From Candidatus Hebobacteria bacterium (lineage in GTDB: Bacteria > Armatimonadota > Hebobacteria > Hebobacterales > Hebobacteraceae), in contig JALGTT010000023.1 of NCBI GenBank assembly GCA_029821235.1, positions 1-16,491 on the forward strand: a stretch of DNA of 16,491 nucleotides. Reading direction: 5' to 3'. This document shows positions 1-7,122 of this stretch, one piece after another; the stretch's first letter is position 1, and each line of letters starts with the position of its first letter. The position numbers and the translations under genes are program-made. Below the pieces are notes generated by a model, which made no database searches, was not told the DNA's origin, and saw only the letters and a program-made list of their open reading frames with translations.

Positions 1-106
1 GGAGATGGTGAGCATGATCGTCGCCCAGCGCGCCTATGAGGTCAACTCCAAGGCGATCCAGGTGGCCGACGAAATGCTGGCGATGGCCAACAACCTGCAT
101 CGCTGA
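1..106 (+). CDS. flgG: Flagellar distal rod protein FlgG, 3' end only
   Basis: Only the last 34 codons and the TGA stop are inside the window; the reading frame enters at base 2. The visible residues contain MIVAQRAYEVNSKAIQVADE followed by MLAMANNLHR. This is the conserved C-terminal helix of FlgG, the distal rod subunit, which packs with the N-terminal helix in the rod core. The closely related rod/hook proteins FlgF and FlgE have similar ends, but the 'RAYEVNSKAIQ...DEML...NNL' pattern and the flgA-flgH-flgI genes that follow fit FlgG best. The gene lies 34 bases upstream of flgA and is probably in the same operon. Confidence 0.9.
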   Translation, partial: EMVSMIVAQRAYEVNSKAIQVADEMLAMANNLHR

Positions 107-140
107 GTTCTTCTTTGACACCCTGGGGGCGAGGAGTCCG

Positions 141-1109
141 ATGATACGACGAATGATTTTTCTCCTGTCGTGCAGTCTGCTGCTGGTCTCCGTCCTGCGA
201 CCGGGGGGAGCCGCCCAGGGCGGCCGTGAGCCTGCGGTCCGCCGCATCCAGGTGATCGGGAAGGCGGTGACTGTGCGCGAGTTGCTGCCCGCCGCGACCG
301 AGGCGCTCACCGCGGAGGAGGCGGATCGTGTGGTCATCCGCTCGCTCCGCCCGGGGGAGAAGCGAGCCCTGAGCGCGGGCGAGGTCGCCCTTGCGCTGCT
401 CCAGGCGGGGATTGATCCCGCCGCGCGGGGACTCTCGCTCCAGGCCGTCAGCGTGGAGCGGGCCGCGCAGGTGGTGCCAAGCGAGGCAATCGTGCAGGCG
501 GGCGTGGAGGAGATCGAGCGGATGGTCTCCATGCGGCCGGGTGACGAGTTGGAGGTCACCGTGCTGATTCCACCCAAACCCATGCTCGCGCCGGTGGGTG
601 AACTGACCCTGGAGGCGGTCGTGCGTCGGCCCGCCCTGCGCGGGGTGAGCGGGCGCGTGGGGAAGGAGGGATTCCGCTGCACGCTTCGCTACCGCGTGCG
701 AGTGGTGGGGCCGGTGCTGGTCACCCGCCGCCCGGTGAGAAGGCATGAGGCGTTGAGCGCAGAGATGGTGGCCCTGGAGAAGCGCGAGCTGACCGCCTTG
801 CGGGGAACGCCGATCGCCGCGGTGGAGGAGTTGGCCGGCAAGAGGGCGGCCAGGGGCGCGGCCGCGGGCTCTCCGGTGACCTCGGACTGGCTGGAGTTGG
901 TGCCCGCGGTGGCCAAGGGGGACAGCATTCTGGCGGTGACGCGGGTGGGCGCAGTGAGCGCCTGCGCGCGGCTGGTGGCCGCGGCCGCGGGCGCGGTCGG
1001 GGAACTGATACCCGCCCGCGGCATTGACGGCAAATCGGAGGTGATGGTGCGGGTGACGGGGCCCGGCCGCGGGGAGATCGCCTCCGGGCCGAAGAGGGGA
1101 GGGCAATAG
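141..1109 (+). CDS. flgA: Flagellar basal-body P-ring formation chaperone FlgA
   Basis: FlgA is a periplasmic chaperone that helps FlgI subunits assemble into the P ring around the rod. The predicted protein has 322 residues. I chose the ATG at 141 because GAGGAG lies 4-9 bases upstream and because it begins a signal peptide (basic MIRR, then a hydrophobic run ending near AAQ). The same frame is open further upstream, but that part overlaps flgG in another frame and does not look like protein. The C-terminal third (from about residue 190) is the SAF-like FlgA domain: VLVTRRPVRRHEALSAEMV, then a 'LAGKRAARGAAAGSPVT' segment and a final beta-rich part. The N-terminal part is less conserved, which is usual for the family. 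It sits directly before flgH and flgI, consistent with its role. The flgH start lies 2 bases after its stop. Confidence 0.9.
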   Translation: MIRRMIFLLSCSLLLVSVLRPGGAAQGGREPAVRRIQVIGKAVTVRELLPAATEALTAEEADRVVIRSLRPGEKRALSAGEVALALLQAGIDPAARGLSLQAVSVERAAQVVPSEAIVQAGVEEIERMVSMRPGDELEVTVLIPPKPMLAPVGELTLEAVVRRPALRGVSGRVGKEGFRCTLRYRVRVVGPVLVTRRPVRRHEALSAEMVALEKRELTALRGTPIAAVEELAGKRAARGAAAGSPVTSDWLELVPAVAKGDSILAVTRVGAVSACARLVAAAAGAVGELIPARGIDGKSEVMVRVTGPGRGEIASGPKRGGQ

Positions 1110-1111
1110 AG

Positions 1112-1690
1112 ATGCGCAGGATGTTGACACTGTTGGCGGTGGCGGCGATCGCCGCGGGTTGTGGCGGGCGCGCTGCCGCCATTTCTCTGTGGACGGCGGA
1201 ATCGCAAAGCCTGGTCGCAGACCGGCAGGCCCACCGGGTGGGGGACATCGTCACCGTCCTGGTGGTGGAGAAGTCGCTGACCTCTCACCAGGCATCCCAC
1301 GAGACCGAGAAGGAGTTGAAGGCCTCCGGGGGTCCGGGCGGGGGGATTCTGAACCTGTTTCCGGAGTTGTCAGTGGAGACCGACCGGTCCACCTCCGGTA
1401 AAGGCACCGCCTCCCAGGCTACCCGGCTGGTGGACCGCATCTCCGCCCGCGTCACCGAGGTGACTCCCGAGGGCAATCTCCGCATCGAGGGGGAGCGCAG
1501 CATTCGCCTCAATCGAGATGAACTCACGCTCGCCGTGTCGGGGCTGGTGCGGCCGGACGACATCTCCCCGGACAACACGGTGCTCTCCACGCGGATCGCG
1601 GATTGCCGGATGAAGTGGGCGGGCAGCGGGCCTATTCCCGAGAAGCAGCGGCCCGGGCTGTTGTCGGCCCTGCTCTCCCTGTTGTGGTGA
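1112..1690 (+). CDS. flgH: Flagellar L-ring protein FlgH
   Basis: FlgH is the outer-membrane L-ring subunit, normally a lipoprotein. The 192-residue product starts at an ATG preceded by GAGGGGAGGG about 9 bases upstream. The N terminus (MRRMLTLLAVAAIAAGC) resembles a lipoprotein signal with Cys17 as the acylated residue, although position -3 of the lipobox is Ala rather than the usual Leu. Family hallmarks are SLWTAESQSLVADRQAHRVG and DIVTVLVVEKS near the N terminus, and LVDRISARVTEVTPEGNLRI, SGLVRPDDISPDNTV and MKWAGSGPI near the C terminus. It is somewhat shorter than enteric FlgH (about 230 residues). Its presence argues for an outer membrane. It lies between flgA and flgI, 7 bases before flgI. 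Confidence 0.93.
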   Translation: MRRMLTLLAVAAIAAGCGGRAAAISLWTAESQSLVADRQAHRVGDIVTVLVVEKSLTSHQASHETEKELKASGGPGGGILNLFPELSVETDRSTSGKGTASQATRLVDRISARVTEVTPEGNLRIEGERSIRLNRDELTLAVSGLVRPDDISPDNTVLSTRIADCRMKWAGSGPIPEKQRPGLLSALLSLLW

Positions 1691-1697
1691 GGCGGCG

Positions 1698-2807
1698 ATG
1701 AGGACCACACGCCTGTTGGCATGGCTGGGGATGGTGTTGGCGATCGCGTCGGCGCCCGCCGTCTGCGCCCAGCGAGTGCGCATCGAGGACCTCACCAGGG
1801 TGGAGGGCGAGCGGCAGAACCAACTCGTTGGCTACGGCCTGGTGGTGGGGCTGGAGGGCACCGGGGACAGCGCCCAGGTCTCCTTCACCAATCAGGCGGT
1901 CCGCAATCTGATCACTAGGTTCGGAAATCGGCCGGAACTGACGGCCCAGATAAAGACCAAGAACGCGGCGGTGGTGATGCTGACCGCCAACCTCCCCGCT
2001 TTCGTGAGGCCGGGCGACCGCATTGATGTGGTGGTCTCCTCCCTGGGGGACGCGCGGTCGCTCCAGGGCGGGGTGCTGCTCCAGGCTCCGCTCCAGGGGG
2101 CCGATGGCCGGGTGTACGCGGTGGCCCAGGGAGCGGTCTCGCTGGGCGGTTTCGGGGCGTCGGGCGCGGGCGCGCGGGTGACCAAGAACCATCCCACCGT
2201 GGGCCGCATCCCGAACGGCGCGCTGGTGGAGGCGGAGGTGCCGATGGATATCGTGGTGGACGACCGAGTGTCTCTGTGCCTCCGCCACCCGGACTATGGG
2301 ACTGCCGCGCGGGTGGCGGCCGCCATCGCGCAGAGTCCGTTTGCCGCGCGAGCGGTGGCCAGGGACGGCGGCACCGTCGTGGTGGAGGTGCCCGAGGCCT
2401 ACCGGGGCCGGGTGGCGGAGTTCCTCGCCGAGGTGGGCCAGTTGACGGTGGAGGTCGGGCTTCCCGCCAAGGTGGTGGTGAACGAAAGAACGGGCACCAT
2501 CGTAGTCACCGGCCCGGTGACCATCTCCCCGGTGGCGGTCGCCCACGGCAGCCTGACGGTGGAGGTGCATACCAGCGTGCAGGTGTCTCAGCCTCCGCCG
2601 CTCTCCGCCGGCGAGACCACGGCCACCCTGGAGAGCGAGGTCTCGGCGAGAGAGGACAAGGCATCGCTGGCCCGCATGCAGGCGGCCACCGTGGACGATC
2701 TGGTGGAGGCGCTGAATGCCTTGCGGGCCACCCCCAGGGACATCATCGCCATTCTCCAGGCGTTGAAGGAGGCGGGGGCCCTTCACGCCGAGTTGGAGGT
2801 GCTGTAA
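1698..2807 (+). CDS. flgI: Flagellar P-ring protein FlgI
   Basis: FlgI forms the periplasmic P ring that acts as a bushing for the rod in the peptidoglycan layer. The product has 369 residues, the usual length for the family. The start is the ATG at 1698, with a GAGG about 6 bases upstream. An N-terminal signal peptide (MRTTRLLAWLGMVLAIASAP) is predicted to be cleaved near residue 24. Conserved blocks are RIEDLTRVEGERQNQLVGYG-LVVGLEGTGD near the N terminus, PAFVRPGDRIDVVVSSLGDA in the middle, and TVDDLVEALNALRATPRDII plus AILQALKEAGALHAELEVL at the end. Its TAA stop shares one base with the ATG of flgJ, so the two are probably translationally coupled. Confidence 0.96.
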   Translation: MRTTRLLAWLGMVLAIASAPAVCAQRVRIEDLTRVEGERQNQLVGYGLVVGLEGTGDSAQVSFTNQAVRNLITRFGNRPELTAQIKTKNAAVVMLTANLPAFVRPGDRIDVVVSSLGDARSLQGGVLLQAPLQGADGRVYAVAQGAVSLGGFGASGAGARVTKNHPTVGRIPNGALVEAEVPMDIVVDDRVSLCLRHPDYGTAARVAAAIAQSPFAARAVARDGGTVVVEVPEAYRGRVAEFLAEVGQLTVEVGLPAKVVVNERTGTIVVTGPVTISPVAVAHGSLTVEVHTSVQVSQPPPLSAGETTATLESEVSAREDKASLARMQAATVDDLVEALNALRATPRDIIAILQALKEAGALHAELEVL

Positions 2808-3265
2808 TGCTGGTGAGAGGCGATGCCGGCACCGCGCCCACCGTCCCAGAGAACATCGCTTCCACGCCGGGGAAAACCGCGGCCGCGCAGCGGGAGCGGC
2901 TGCGCCGGGCCTGTGTGGACTTCGAGGGAATCGTGCTGGGTCTGATGGTACGGGAGATGCAGGCGACCGTAAAGCAGAAGGGGGCGCTGCCGTTGGGCAC
3001 CGCAGGGCAGATCTTCACCTCGCTCTGGGGCCAGGCCCTGGCCAGGGAGGGCGCAAAGCGGGGGCCGCTGGGGATTGCGGACGCGTTGATGGCGGCGCTC
3101 TCGACACGGGAGCATGGCGGGAATTCGACCGCGGCCTCAAGTTCCACCTCGGTTCGACCGACAGTGGAGATAGAGGCCGGTCGAGAGACGGATGCCGCGC
3201 ACGCGATGCCAGCCGGCGCGGTTGAAGCGGCTTCGCCACTCGCAGAGGAGCGGGAACGGCAATGA
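2807..3265 (+). CDS. flgJ: Single-domain FlgJ, rod-binding protein
   Basis: The 152-residue product contains only the rod-binding domain (about residues 36-98: ACVDFEGIVLGLMVREMQ ... GQIFTSLWGQALAREGA ... GPLGIADALM). This domain caps the growing rod in the periplasm. The C-terminal muramidase (glucosaminidase) domain of enteric FlgJ is missing; instead there is a tail of about 50 residues rich in Ser, Ala, Thr and Glu that looks disordered. Single-domain FlgJ is known in many phyla, where a separate enzyme opens the peptidoglycan. I place the start at the ATG overlapping the flgI stop by one base. The frame is open much further upstream, but that part is a shadow of flgI. The stop overlaps the flgM start as ATGA. 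Part of the coding sequence resembles a sigma-28 promoter (listed separately). Confidence 0.88.
   Translation: MLVRGDAGTAPTVPENIASTPGKTAAAQRERLRRACVDFEGIVLGLMVREMQATVKQKGALPLGTAGQIFTSLWGQALAREGAKRGPLGIADALMAALSTREHGGNSTAASSSTSVRPTVEIEAGRETDAAHAMPAGAVEAASPLAEERERQ
2970..2996 (+). promoter_or_regulatory. Candidate sigma-28 promoter inside flgJ, upstream of flgM
   Basis: TAAAG begins at 2970 and is followed, 15 bases after TAAA, by GCCGTTGG (2989-2996). The sigma-28 consensus is TAAA-N15-GCCGATAA, so the -35 core and the spacing match exactly and 5 of 8 bases match in the -10 element. TAAA is rare in this GC-rich window. The site lies about 265 bases before flgM and could give late-class transcription of flgM-flgN-flgK-flgL, as in many flagellar systems. 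It is entirely within the flgJ coding region, so a chance match is possible. Confidence 0.3.
3154..3184 (+). other. Inverted repeat in the flgJ 3' end
   Basis: TCGACCG (3154-3160) can pair with CGGTCGA (3178-3184) around a 17-base loop that contains GGA. A second copy of TTCGACCG lies at 3124-3131. It falls in the low-complexity tail of flgJ, 78 bases before flgM. It could be an mRNA structure affecting flgM expression, or simply coding sequence. Confidence 0.25.
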
Positions 3266-3549
3266 GGATCAGCAACGAGCACGTAGCACGGCTACTCGAA
3301 GCGCATCTGGAGCGAATCCAGACGTGCGGCAACATCAGGCCTCCGTCCCGACCCGGGATGCTGCAGCCGGACGCGGCCACCTTCTCGGCGAGGGCGGACG
3401 ACCTGCGCGCTGCGCTGGAGGCGGCGCGGGGCGGCGAACTCTCCGACCGCGGGCAACTCGAATCCCTGTCGCGCTCCGTGCAGAGGGGGGAATACCGCGT
3501 CCCCTCCGGGAGCGTGGCCGAGGCCATGCTGCGCGAGATGAGCCTCTGA
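3262..3549 (+). CDS. flgM: Anti-sigma-28 factor FlgM
   Basis: FlgM holds the flagellar sigma factor inactive in the cytoplasm until the hook is finished, then is exported. The product has 95 residues, the normal size. Recognition rests mainly on the C-terminal sigma-binding part: LESLSRSVQRGEYRVPSGSV then AEAMLREM, matching the family pattern of a short helix, 'v..GeY.vps..iA..ml'. The N terminus (MRISNEHVARLLEAH) matches the usual 'MkI....v..l...y' start but the middle is not conserved. The ATG overlaps the flgJ stop (ATGA), suggesting coupling; a GAGGAGCGGG lies upstream. The cognate sigma factor is encoded in this window on the opposite strand. Confidence 0.85.
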   Translation: MRISNEHVARLLEAHLERIQTCGNIRPPSRPGMLQPDAATFSARADDLRAALEAARGGELSDRGQLESLSRSVQRGEYRVPSGSVAEAMLREMSL

Positions 3550-3554
3550 GAAGA

Positions 3555-3573
3555 GGCCGGCCTGATGCCGGCC
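3555..3573 (+). other. GC-rich hairpin between flgM and flgN
   Basis: GGCCGGC (3555-3561) pairs perfectly with GCCGGCC (3567-3573) around the 5-base loop CTGAT. It starts 6 bases after the flgM stop and ends beside the flgN ribosome binding site (GAGGAAGG-GGTGGGG, 3574-3588). There is no T-tract, so it is unlikely to be a simple terminator. It may stabilise or segment the mRNA, or affect flgN initiation. Confidence 0.6.
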
Positions 3574-3593
3574 GAGGAAGGGGTGGGGTAATC

Positions 3594-3983
3594 GTGTCTA
3601 CGCGGGGCGAGCCCGATGTCGCGCGCCAGCGCGCGCTTCTCGAACAGATGCTGGATACGGTGCGCGAGCAGCGGCGTCATCTGATTCAGGGAAATGCCGC
3701 CGGTCTGGCGGAGACCAGCAAGTTGCTGGAAGGGCTGCTGGCGAGACAGCGCACGCTGACCAACGGGCGCGCGGCGCGGCCCGACTCCTCTCCGCCGCCT
3801 TCGGAACTGCAGGATCTAACCCGGTTGCTCCAGGCAGAGGGGCACATGAACTACCTGCTGGCCTGCCGGGGGATGCAGCATGTGGAGATGGCGCTCGTCG
3901 CCGCCGCCGGGGGACAGCAGGACGTCGGCCCCGATGCCGGCGATGCCCCCGAGTCTCCGCGGATTCTGGACTCGCGATCATAG
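3594..3983 (+). CDS. flgN: FlgN-like chaperone for FlgK and FlgL
   Basis: FlgN binds the C-terminal helices of FlgK and FlgL in the cytoplasm and delivers them to the export gate. The product has 129 residues and is mostly helical. The stretch RALLEQMLDTVREQRRHLIQ-GNAAGLAETSKLLEGLLARQ has the amphipathic, coiled-coil character and the 'LLe.q...l..gd...l......l' pattern of the FlgN family, but sequence conservation in this family is low. Position between flgM and flgK is the classic place for flgN. I chose the GTG start at 3594 because GGTGGGG lies 5 bases upstream. The frame is open for a long way before it, but that part overlaps flgM and flgJ. The C-terminal 30 residues look disordered. Confidence 0.72.
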   Translation: MSTRGEPDVARQRALLEQMLDTVREQRRHLIQGNAAGLAETSKLLEGLLARQRTLTNGRAARPDSSPPPSELQDLTRLLQAEGHMNYLLACRGMQHVEMALVAAAGGQQDVGPDAGDAPESPRILDSRS

Positions 3984-4002
3984 TCTTTCAGGGTGGGATT
4001 CC

Positions 4003-4021
4003 GCCGGCCGCACCGGCCGGC
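4003..4021 (+). other. GC-rich hairpin in front of flgK
   Basis: GCCGGCCG (4003-4010) pairs perfectly with CGGCCGGC (4014-4021) around the loop CAC. The 8-bp stem lies 17 bases before the flgK ATG, close to a weak ribosome binding site. No T-tract follows. Each arm is also self-complementary in part, so intermolecular pairing is conceivable. Confidence 0.6.
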
Positions 4022-4038
4022 CTCCGGATGGGCAGCGA

Positions 4039-5406
4039 ATGAGCGGTCTGTTCTCCACCATCAACATCGGCGTGAGTGCACTCCTGGCGCAGCGGCAGGC
4101 GATCGACGTGCGCGCCCACAACATCGCCAACAGCAATACCGATGGATACCGGCGGCAGGAGGCGCTGCTGGGCGCGGTGCCGGGCGCGCCTCCCGCGGGG
4201 AACATGAATGCACTTCTGGGCGGGCAGTGGGGAGCGGGCGTGCGCGCGATAGCCGTAACCCACTCTCACGAGAGCTACCTTGACCTTCAGGCCCGCCTCT
4301 CCGATGCCGCGCTGGGCCGCTGGAGCATGGCCTCCGACATGCTCCACCAGGTGGAGACCGTCCTGCAGACCGCGCCCGGGGAGGACCTGAGCGCGCGGCT
4401 CGACCAGTTCTGGAACGCGTGGGAGGCGGTGGCGGTTCAGCCGGAGGATATCGGGGCCCGCTATGCGCTCCGCGAGCCCTTCCGCGATGGGACGGCACAC
4501 ATCCAGTCTCTGCGCCTGACCGCCGACACCGGCATCAGAGAACGTATCGAGGAGGCCAATACCATCATCGCCGAGGTGGTGAAGTTGAACCGCACCATCG
4601 CCACCGCGCTGGCCGAGAAGCGCGCGCCCAATGATGACCTCGATCGGCGCGATCTGCTGCTCAACCGGCTCGCCGAACTAACCGGGGCCATGCCCTTCAC
4701 CAGCGAGGGCGGGCCGCTGATGGTGTATCTCGACGGCCGCCCCCTGATCGAAGGCAATCGCGGTTACTCGCTGTCGTTGACCACCACCACGGAGGGGGTG
4801 GAGATCCGCACCAGTTACGACGACGAGGTGGTGGAAGTCGCCGGGGGGGAGATCGGGGGGCTGGTGTACGCCCGCGACGTGTGCCTGCCCCACTACCTCG
4901 ACGAATTGGATTCGCTGGCGGGCGAACTGATCGCCAGAGTGAACGAACTGCACCGGCAGGGTTACGGGCTGGACAATGTGGGGGACCGCGACTTCTTCCT
5001 GCCCGACGGAACGGCGGGCACCATCTCGCTCACCGCGGACATCCTCTCCGACGTGCGCGCCATCGCCGCGGCCGCGGACCTCGACAGCCCGGGGGATGGG
5101 AGCATCGCCAATCAGATCGCGGCGCTACGCGGGGTGAAAGTATCCGGCGAACAGACGCTCAACGGGATGGCGCAGGCGCTGCTGGGCATGATCGGGGGCG
5201 ACGTGCGGACCGCGGACTTTCAGATCGAGGCCTATCGGGCCGGTCGGGAGCAGATTCGCGTCCAGCAGCAGGCGATCTCCGGGGTCAACACCGATGAAGA
5301 GATGGCCTACCTGATGGAACTCCAGCGCGCCTATGAGGCCGCGGCGCGGATCGTGCGGGTCGGCGACGAGTTGCTGGGGGTGGTGATCGAGCAGCTGGGT
5401 GTGTAA
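4039..5406 (+). CDS. flgK: Flagellar hook-associated protein 1 FlgK
   Basis: FlgK is the first hook-filament junction protein, exported through the flagellar type III apparatus. The product has 455 residues, shorter than enteric FlgK (about 550), mostly through a smaller central surface domain. The N terminus has the rod/hook family motif: ALLAQRQAIDVRAHNIANSN followed by TDGYRRQ. The C terminus has the matching helix: VNTDEEMAYLMELQRAYEAA then ARIVRVGDELLGVVIEQLGV. I chose the ATG at 4039 because MSGLFSTINIGVSALLAQ is the family's standard start. The Shine-Dalgarno is poor, and a second ATG at 4028 is out of frame. A GC-rich hairpin lies just upstream. flgL follows after 22 bases. Confidence 0.96.
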   Translation: MSGLFSTINIGVSALLAQRQAIDVRAHNIANSNTDGYRRQEALLGAVPGAPPAGNMNALLGGQWGAGVRAIAVTHSHESYLDLQARLSDAALGRWSMASDMLHQVETVLQTAPGEDLSARLDQFWNAWEAVAVQPEDIGARYALREPFRDGTAHIQSLRLTADTGIRERIEEANTIIAEVVKLNRTIATALAEKRAPNDDLDRRDLLLNRLAELTGAMPFTSEGGPLMVYLDGRPLIEGNRGYSLSLTTTTEGVEIRTSYDDEVVEVAGGEIGGLVYARDVCLPHYLDELDSLAGELIARVNELHRQGYGLDNVGDRDFFLPDGTAGTISLTADILSDVRAIAAAADLDSPGDGSIANQIAALRGVKVSGEQTLNGMAQALLGMIGGDVRTADFQIEAYRAGREQIRVQQQAISGVNTDEEMAYLMELQRAYEAAARIVRVGDELLGVVIEQLGV

Positions 5407-5428
5407 CGACACCGCGAAGGGAGAAGAC

Positions 5429-6346
5429 ATGCTGCGGATATCCGACCGGATGATGTCCGCCAACTTGATATTTCGGCTCACACAGACTTCGGAACGCCTG
5501 TTCCGTGCCCAGGAGCGGGTGGCCTCCGGGCTGGCGTTCACCCGGCCCTCGCAAAACCCCGCGGGGGCGCTGCGGGCGGCCGCGCTGCGGTCCAACATCG
5601 CCGAGATGGACCGGTTCCTGAAGAACTGCGACCTCGCCGCCTCCTGGCTGCGGCAGACTGAGGTGGCGGTGGCCGATGTGGCGGAGGCGCTGCGGGAGGC
5701 GAAAGTGAGGGCCGTCTCCGGTGTGAATGACGCGCTGGACGACAGCGCGCGGCTGGCGCTTGCGGAGGAAATTGCGCAGATATCCGAGACCCTGGTGCGG
5801 GCGGGCAACTACCACGACGGAGACCGGTATCTGCTCGCCGGCTACAAGTTGCTCCAGCCGCCCCTTCAGGAGAACCCGACCTCTCCGCCTCCCATGTTGT
5901 ACCAGGGGGACGGCGGGCAGATCGAGATGCACGTGGGGCGGGACGTCACGGTGGCGGTGAACCTCACCGCGGACGTGGTGTTCAACCTGAACGGCGCGGC
6001 CGCGCCCGGCCTGGACGATGTGTTCACCACTCTTCAGAATCTGGAGACCGCGTTGCGCGCCAATGACCACGAGGGGATGGAATCCGCCCAGGCCGCGCTG
6101 GAGGCCCACCTGGCGCGGGTATCCGCGCTGCGGGGGGAGATCGGGGCCCGCCTCCAGCGCGTGGACTTCGACCGCCGCCGGCTCACGGAGACGAGGGATG
6201 CGGCGAGGAGCTTGCTCGGGGAGACCGAGGGAGCGGACATGGCGGAGGCGGTGGTCGAACTGGAGCAGCAGCGACTGGCCTACCAGGCGGCGGCCGCGGC
6301 CTGCGGCGCGCTGGCCCGGGCCAGCCTGATGCAGTACCTGCGGTGA
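5429..6346 (+). CDS. flgL: Flagellar hook-associated protein 3 FlgL
   Basis: FlgL is the second hook-filament junction protein, on which the flagellin filament is built. The product has 305 residues, normal for FlgL. The N terminus (MLRISDRMMSANLIFRLTQT) and the segment ERVASGLAFTRPSQNPAGAL match the flagellin-like N-terminal D0/D1 domain. The 'NYHDGDRYLLAGYK' stretch is the usual FlgL 'G.yiFsG' region, and the C terminus ADMAEAVVELEQQRLAYQAA matches the D0 helix. The ATG at 5429 is preceded by AAGGGAG at 5 bases. An in-frame GTG 30 bases upstream overlaps flgK and is less likely. The TGA stop overlaps the fliW GTG start (GTGA). Confidence 0.95.
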   Translation: MLRISDRMMSANLIFRLTQTSERLFRAQERVASGLAFTRPSQNPAGALRAAALRSNIAEMDRFLKNCDLAASWLRQTEVAVADVAEALREAKVRAVSGVNDALDDSARLALAEEIAQISETLVRAGNYHDGDRYLLAGYKLLQPPLQENPTSPPPMLYQGDGGQIEMHVGRDVTVAVNLTADVVFNLNGAAAPGLDDVFTTLQNLETALRANDHEGMESAQAALEAHLARVSALRGEIGARLQRVDFDRRRLTETRDAARSLLGETEGADMAEAVVELEQQRLAYQAAAAACGALARASLMQYLR

Positions 6347-6789
6347 GGCCGCGACAGCCGATAGAGGTGGGAGAAGACGCGGTCCTCACCTTCCCGGAGG
6401 GCCTGTGGGGATTCCCGGCCGCGCAGCGGTTTTGCGTGCTGCCCTATGATGCCGGGCACCCGGTGAGGTGGCTGCAATCGCTGGACGACCCGGCCCTCGC
6501 CTTCCTCGCCATCGACCCGCTGGAGTTCTTCGCCGGGTACGAGTTGGAACTCACGGACGGAGATGTGGAGGCATTGGAATTGGAGGGGCCGCACGAGGTG
6601 GCTCTCCTCGCCCTGTTGACCGTGTCGCGGGAGTCCGGTGCGGTCACCACCAACCTGGCGGCGCCGCTGGTGATCAACACGCGCACCCGGCGGGCCAGGC
6701 AAGTGATCGTGGACGATTCGCGGTATGTGACGAGACACCTGGTGGGCAGCCTCGCTCAGATTCGGGAGGAGCAGGGCGCACTCAAGTAG
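6343..6789 (+). CDS. fliW: Flagellar assembly factor FliW (CsrA antagonist)
   Basis: FliW is a cytoplasmic protein that binds either flagellin or CsrA. When unfolded flagellin is scarce, FliW sequesters CsrA and relieves repression of flagellin translation. The product has 148 residues, normal for the family. Recognised features are IEVGEDAVLTFPEGLWGFPA near the N terminus, 'LAFLAIDPLEFFAGYELEL' in the middle and TTNLAAPLVINTRTRRARQV near the C terminus. The start is a GTG overlapping the flgL stop (GTGA); no good Shine-Dalgarno is visible, so translation is probably coupled to flgL. csrA follows after 57 bases. The order flgL-fliW-csrA-flagellin is the known arrangement in Bacillus and relatives. 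Confidence 0.95.
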   Translation: MRPRQPIEVGEDAVLTFPEGLWGFPAAQRFCVLPYDAGHPVRWLQSLDDPALAFLAIDPLEFFAGYELELTDGDVEALELEGPHEVALLALLTVSRESGAVTTNLAAPLVINTRTRRARQVIVDDSRYVTRHLVGSLAQIREEQGALK

Positions 6790-6846
6790 ACCACGAGCGG
6801 CGCCGGCGCGACGGGATCGGCGTGCGCGCGGTGGAGGCAGAAGACC

Positions 6847-7089
6847 ATGTTGGTACTGACGCGGCGAGTCGGAGAATCCGTCCGCATAGGCGACCAGATC
6901 GAAGTGGTGGTGGTGGCCGTGAAGGGCGACCAGGTGCGCGTGGGCGTGCGCGCGCCGCGGGAGGTGCCGGTCGTCCGCGCCGAACTGCTGGATCTGGTGG
7001 AACGGGAGAACGCGGCCGCGGCCGATGCGCGCCGTCATGTGCGCGAGGCGGAGGGGAGCCTGGTGGTGAACCGCATCGCCACGCGCTAA
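6847..7089 (+). CDS. csrA: Carbon storage regulator CsrA, translational repressor of flagellin
   Basis: CsrA is a small dimeric RNA-binding protein that recognises GGA in hairpin loops or single strands and blocks ribosome access. The product has 80 residues. It begins MLVLTRRVGESVRIGDQIEV, continues VKGDQVRVGVRAPREVPVVR, and keeps the RNA-contact residues Leu4 and Arg44. Compared with the 61-residue E. coli protein it has a longer C-terminal tail, as in FliW-regulated CsrA proteins. GGAGG lies 9 bases before the ATG. Its location between fliW and the fliC leader, which carries many GGA motifs, implies control of flagellin. The stop codon is part of the TAAA of a candidate sigma-28 promoter. 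Confidence 0.97.
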   Translation: MLVLTRRVGESVRIGDQIEVVVVAVKGDQVRVGVRAPREVPVVRAELLDLVERENAAAADARRHVREAEGSLVVNRIATR

Positions 7090-7114
7090 AGACCTCGGCG
7101 CGAATCTCCGAACA
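7087..7114 (+). promoter_or_regulatory. Candidate sigma-28 promoter for fliC
   Basis: TAAAG begins at 7087, overlapping the csrA stop, and is followed 16 bases after TAAA by TCCGAACA (7107-7114). The consensus is TAAA-N15-GCCGATAA, so the -35 core is exact, the -10 has 5 of 8 matches including the CCGA core, and the spacer is one base long. Its place at the start of the only sizeable gap before flagellin supports it. Transcription would begin near 7120, giving a leader of about 250 bases. Confidence 0.4.
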
Positions 7115-7122
7115 AGTAGTAC

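Noticed and set aside
1399..1425. Other TAAA sequences (in flgH at 1399 and in flgI at 1951) as sigma-28 -35 elements
   Set aside because: Neither has a GCCGAT-like element at the right distance.
1632..2786. A 384-codon minus-strand frame opposite flgI, and a similar one at 42-1130 opposite flgA
   Set aside because: Both are His/Arg/Gly-rich shadows of well-supported plus-strand genes.
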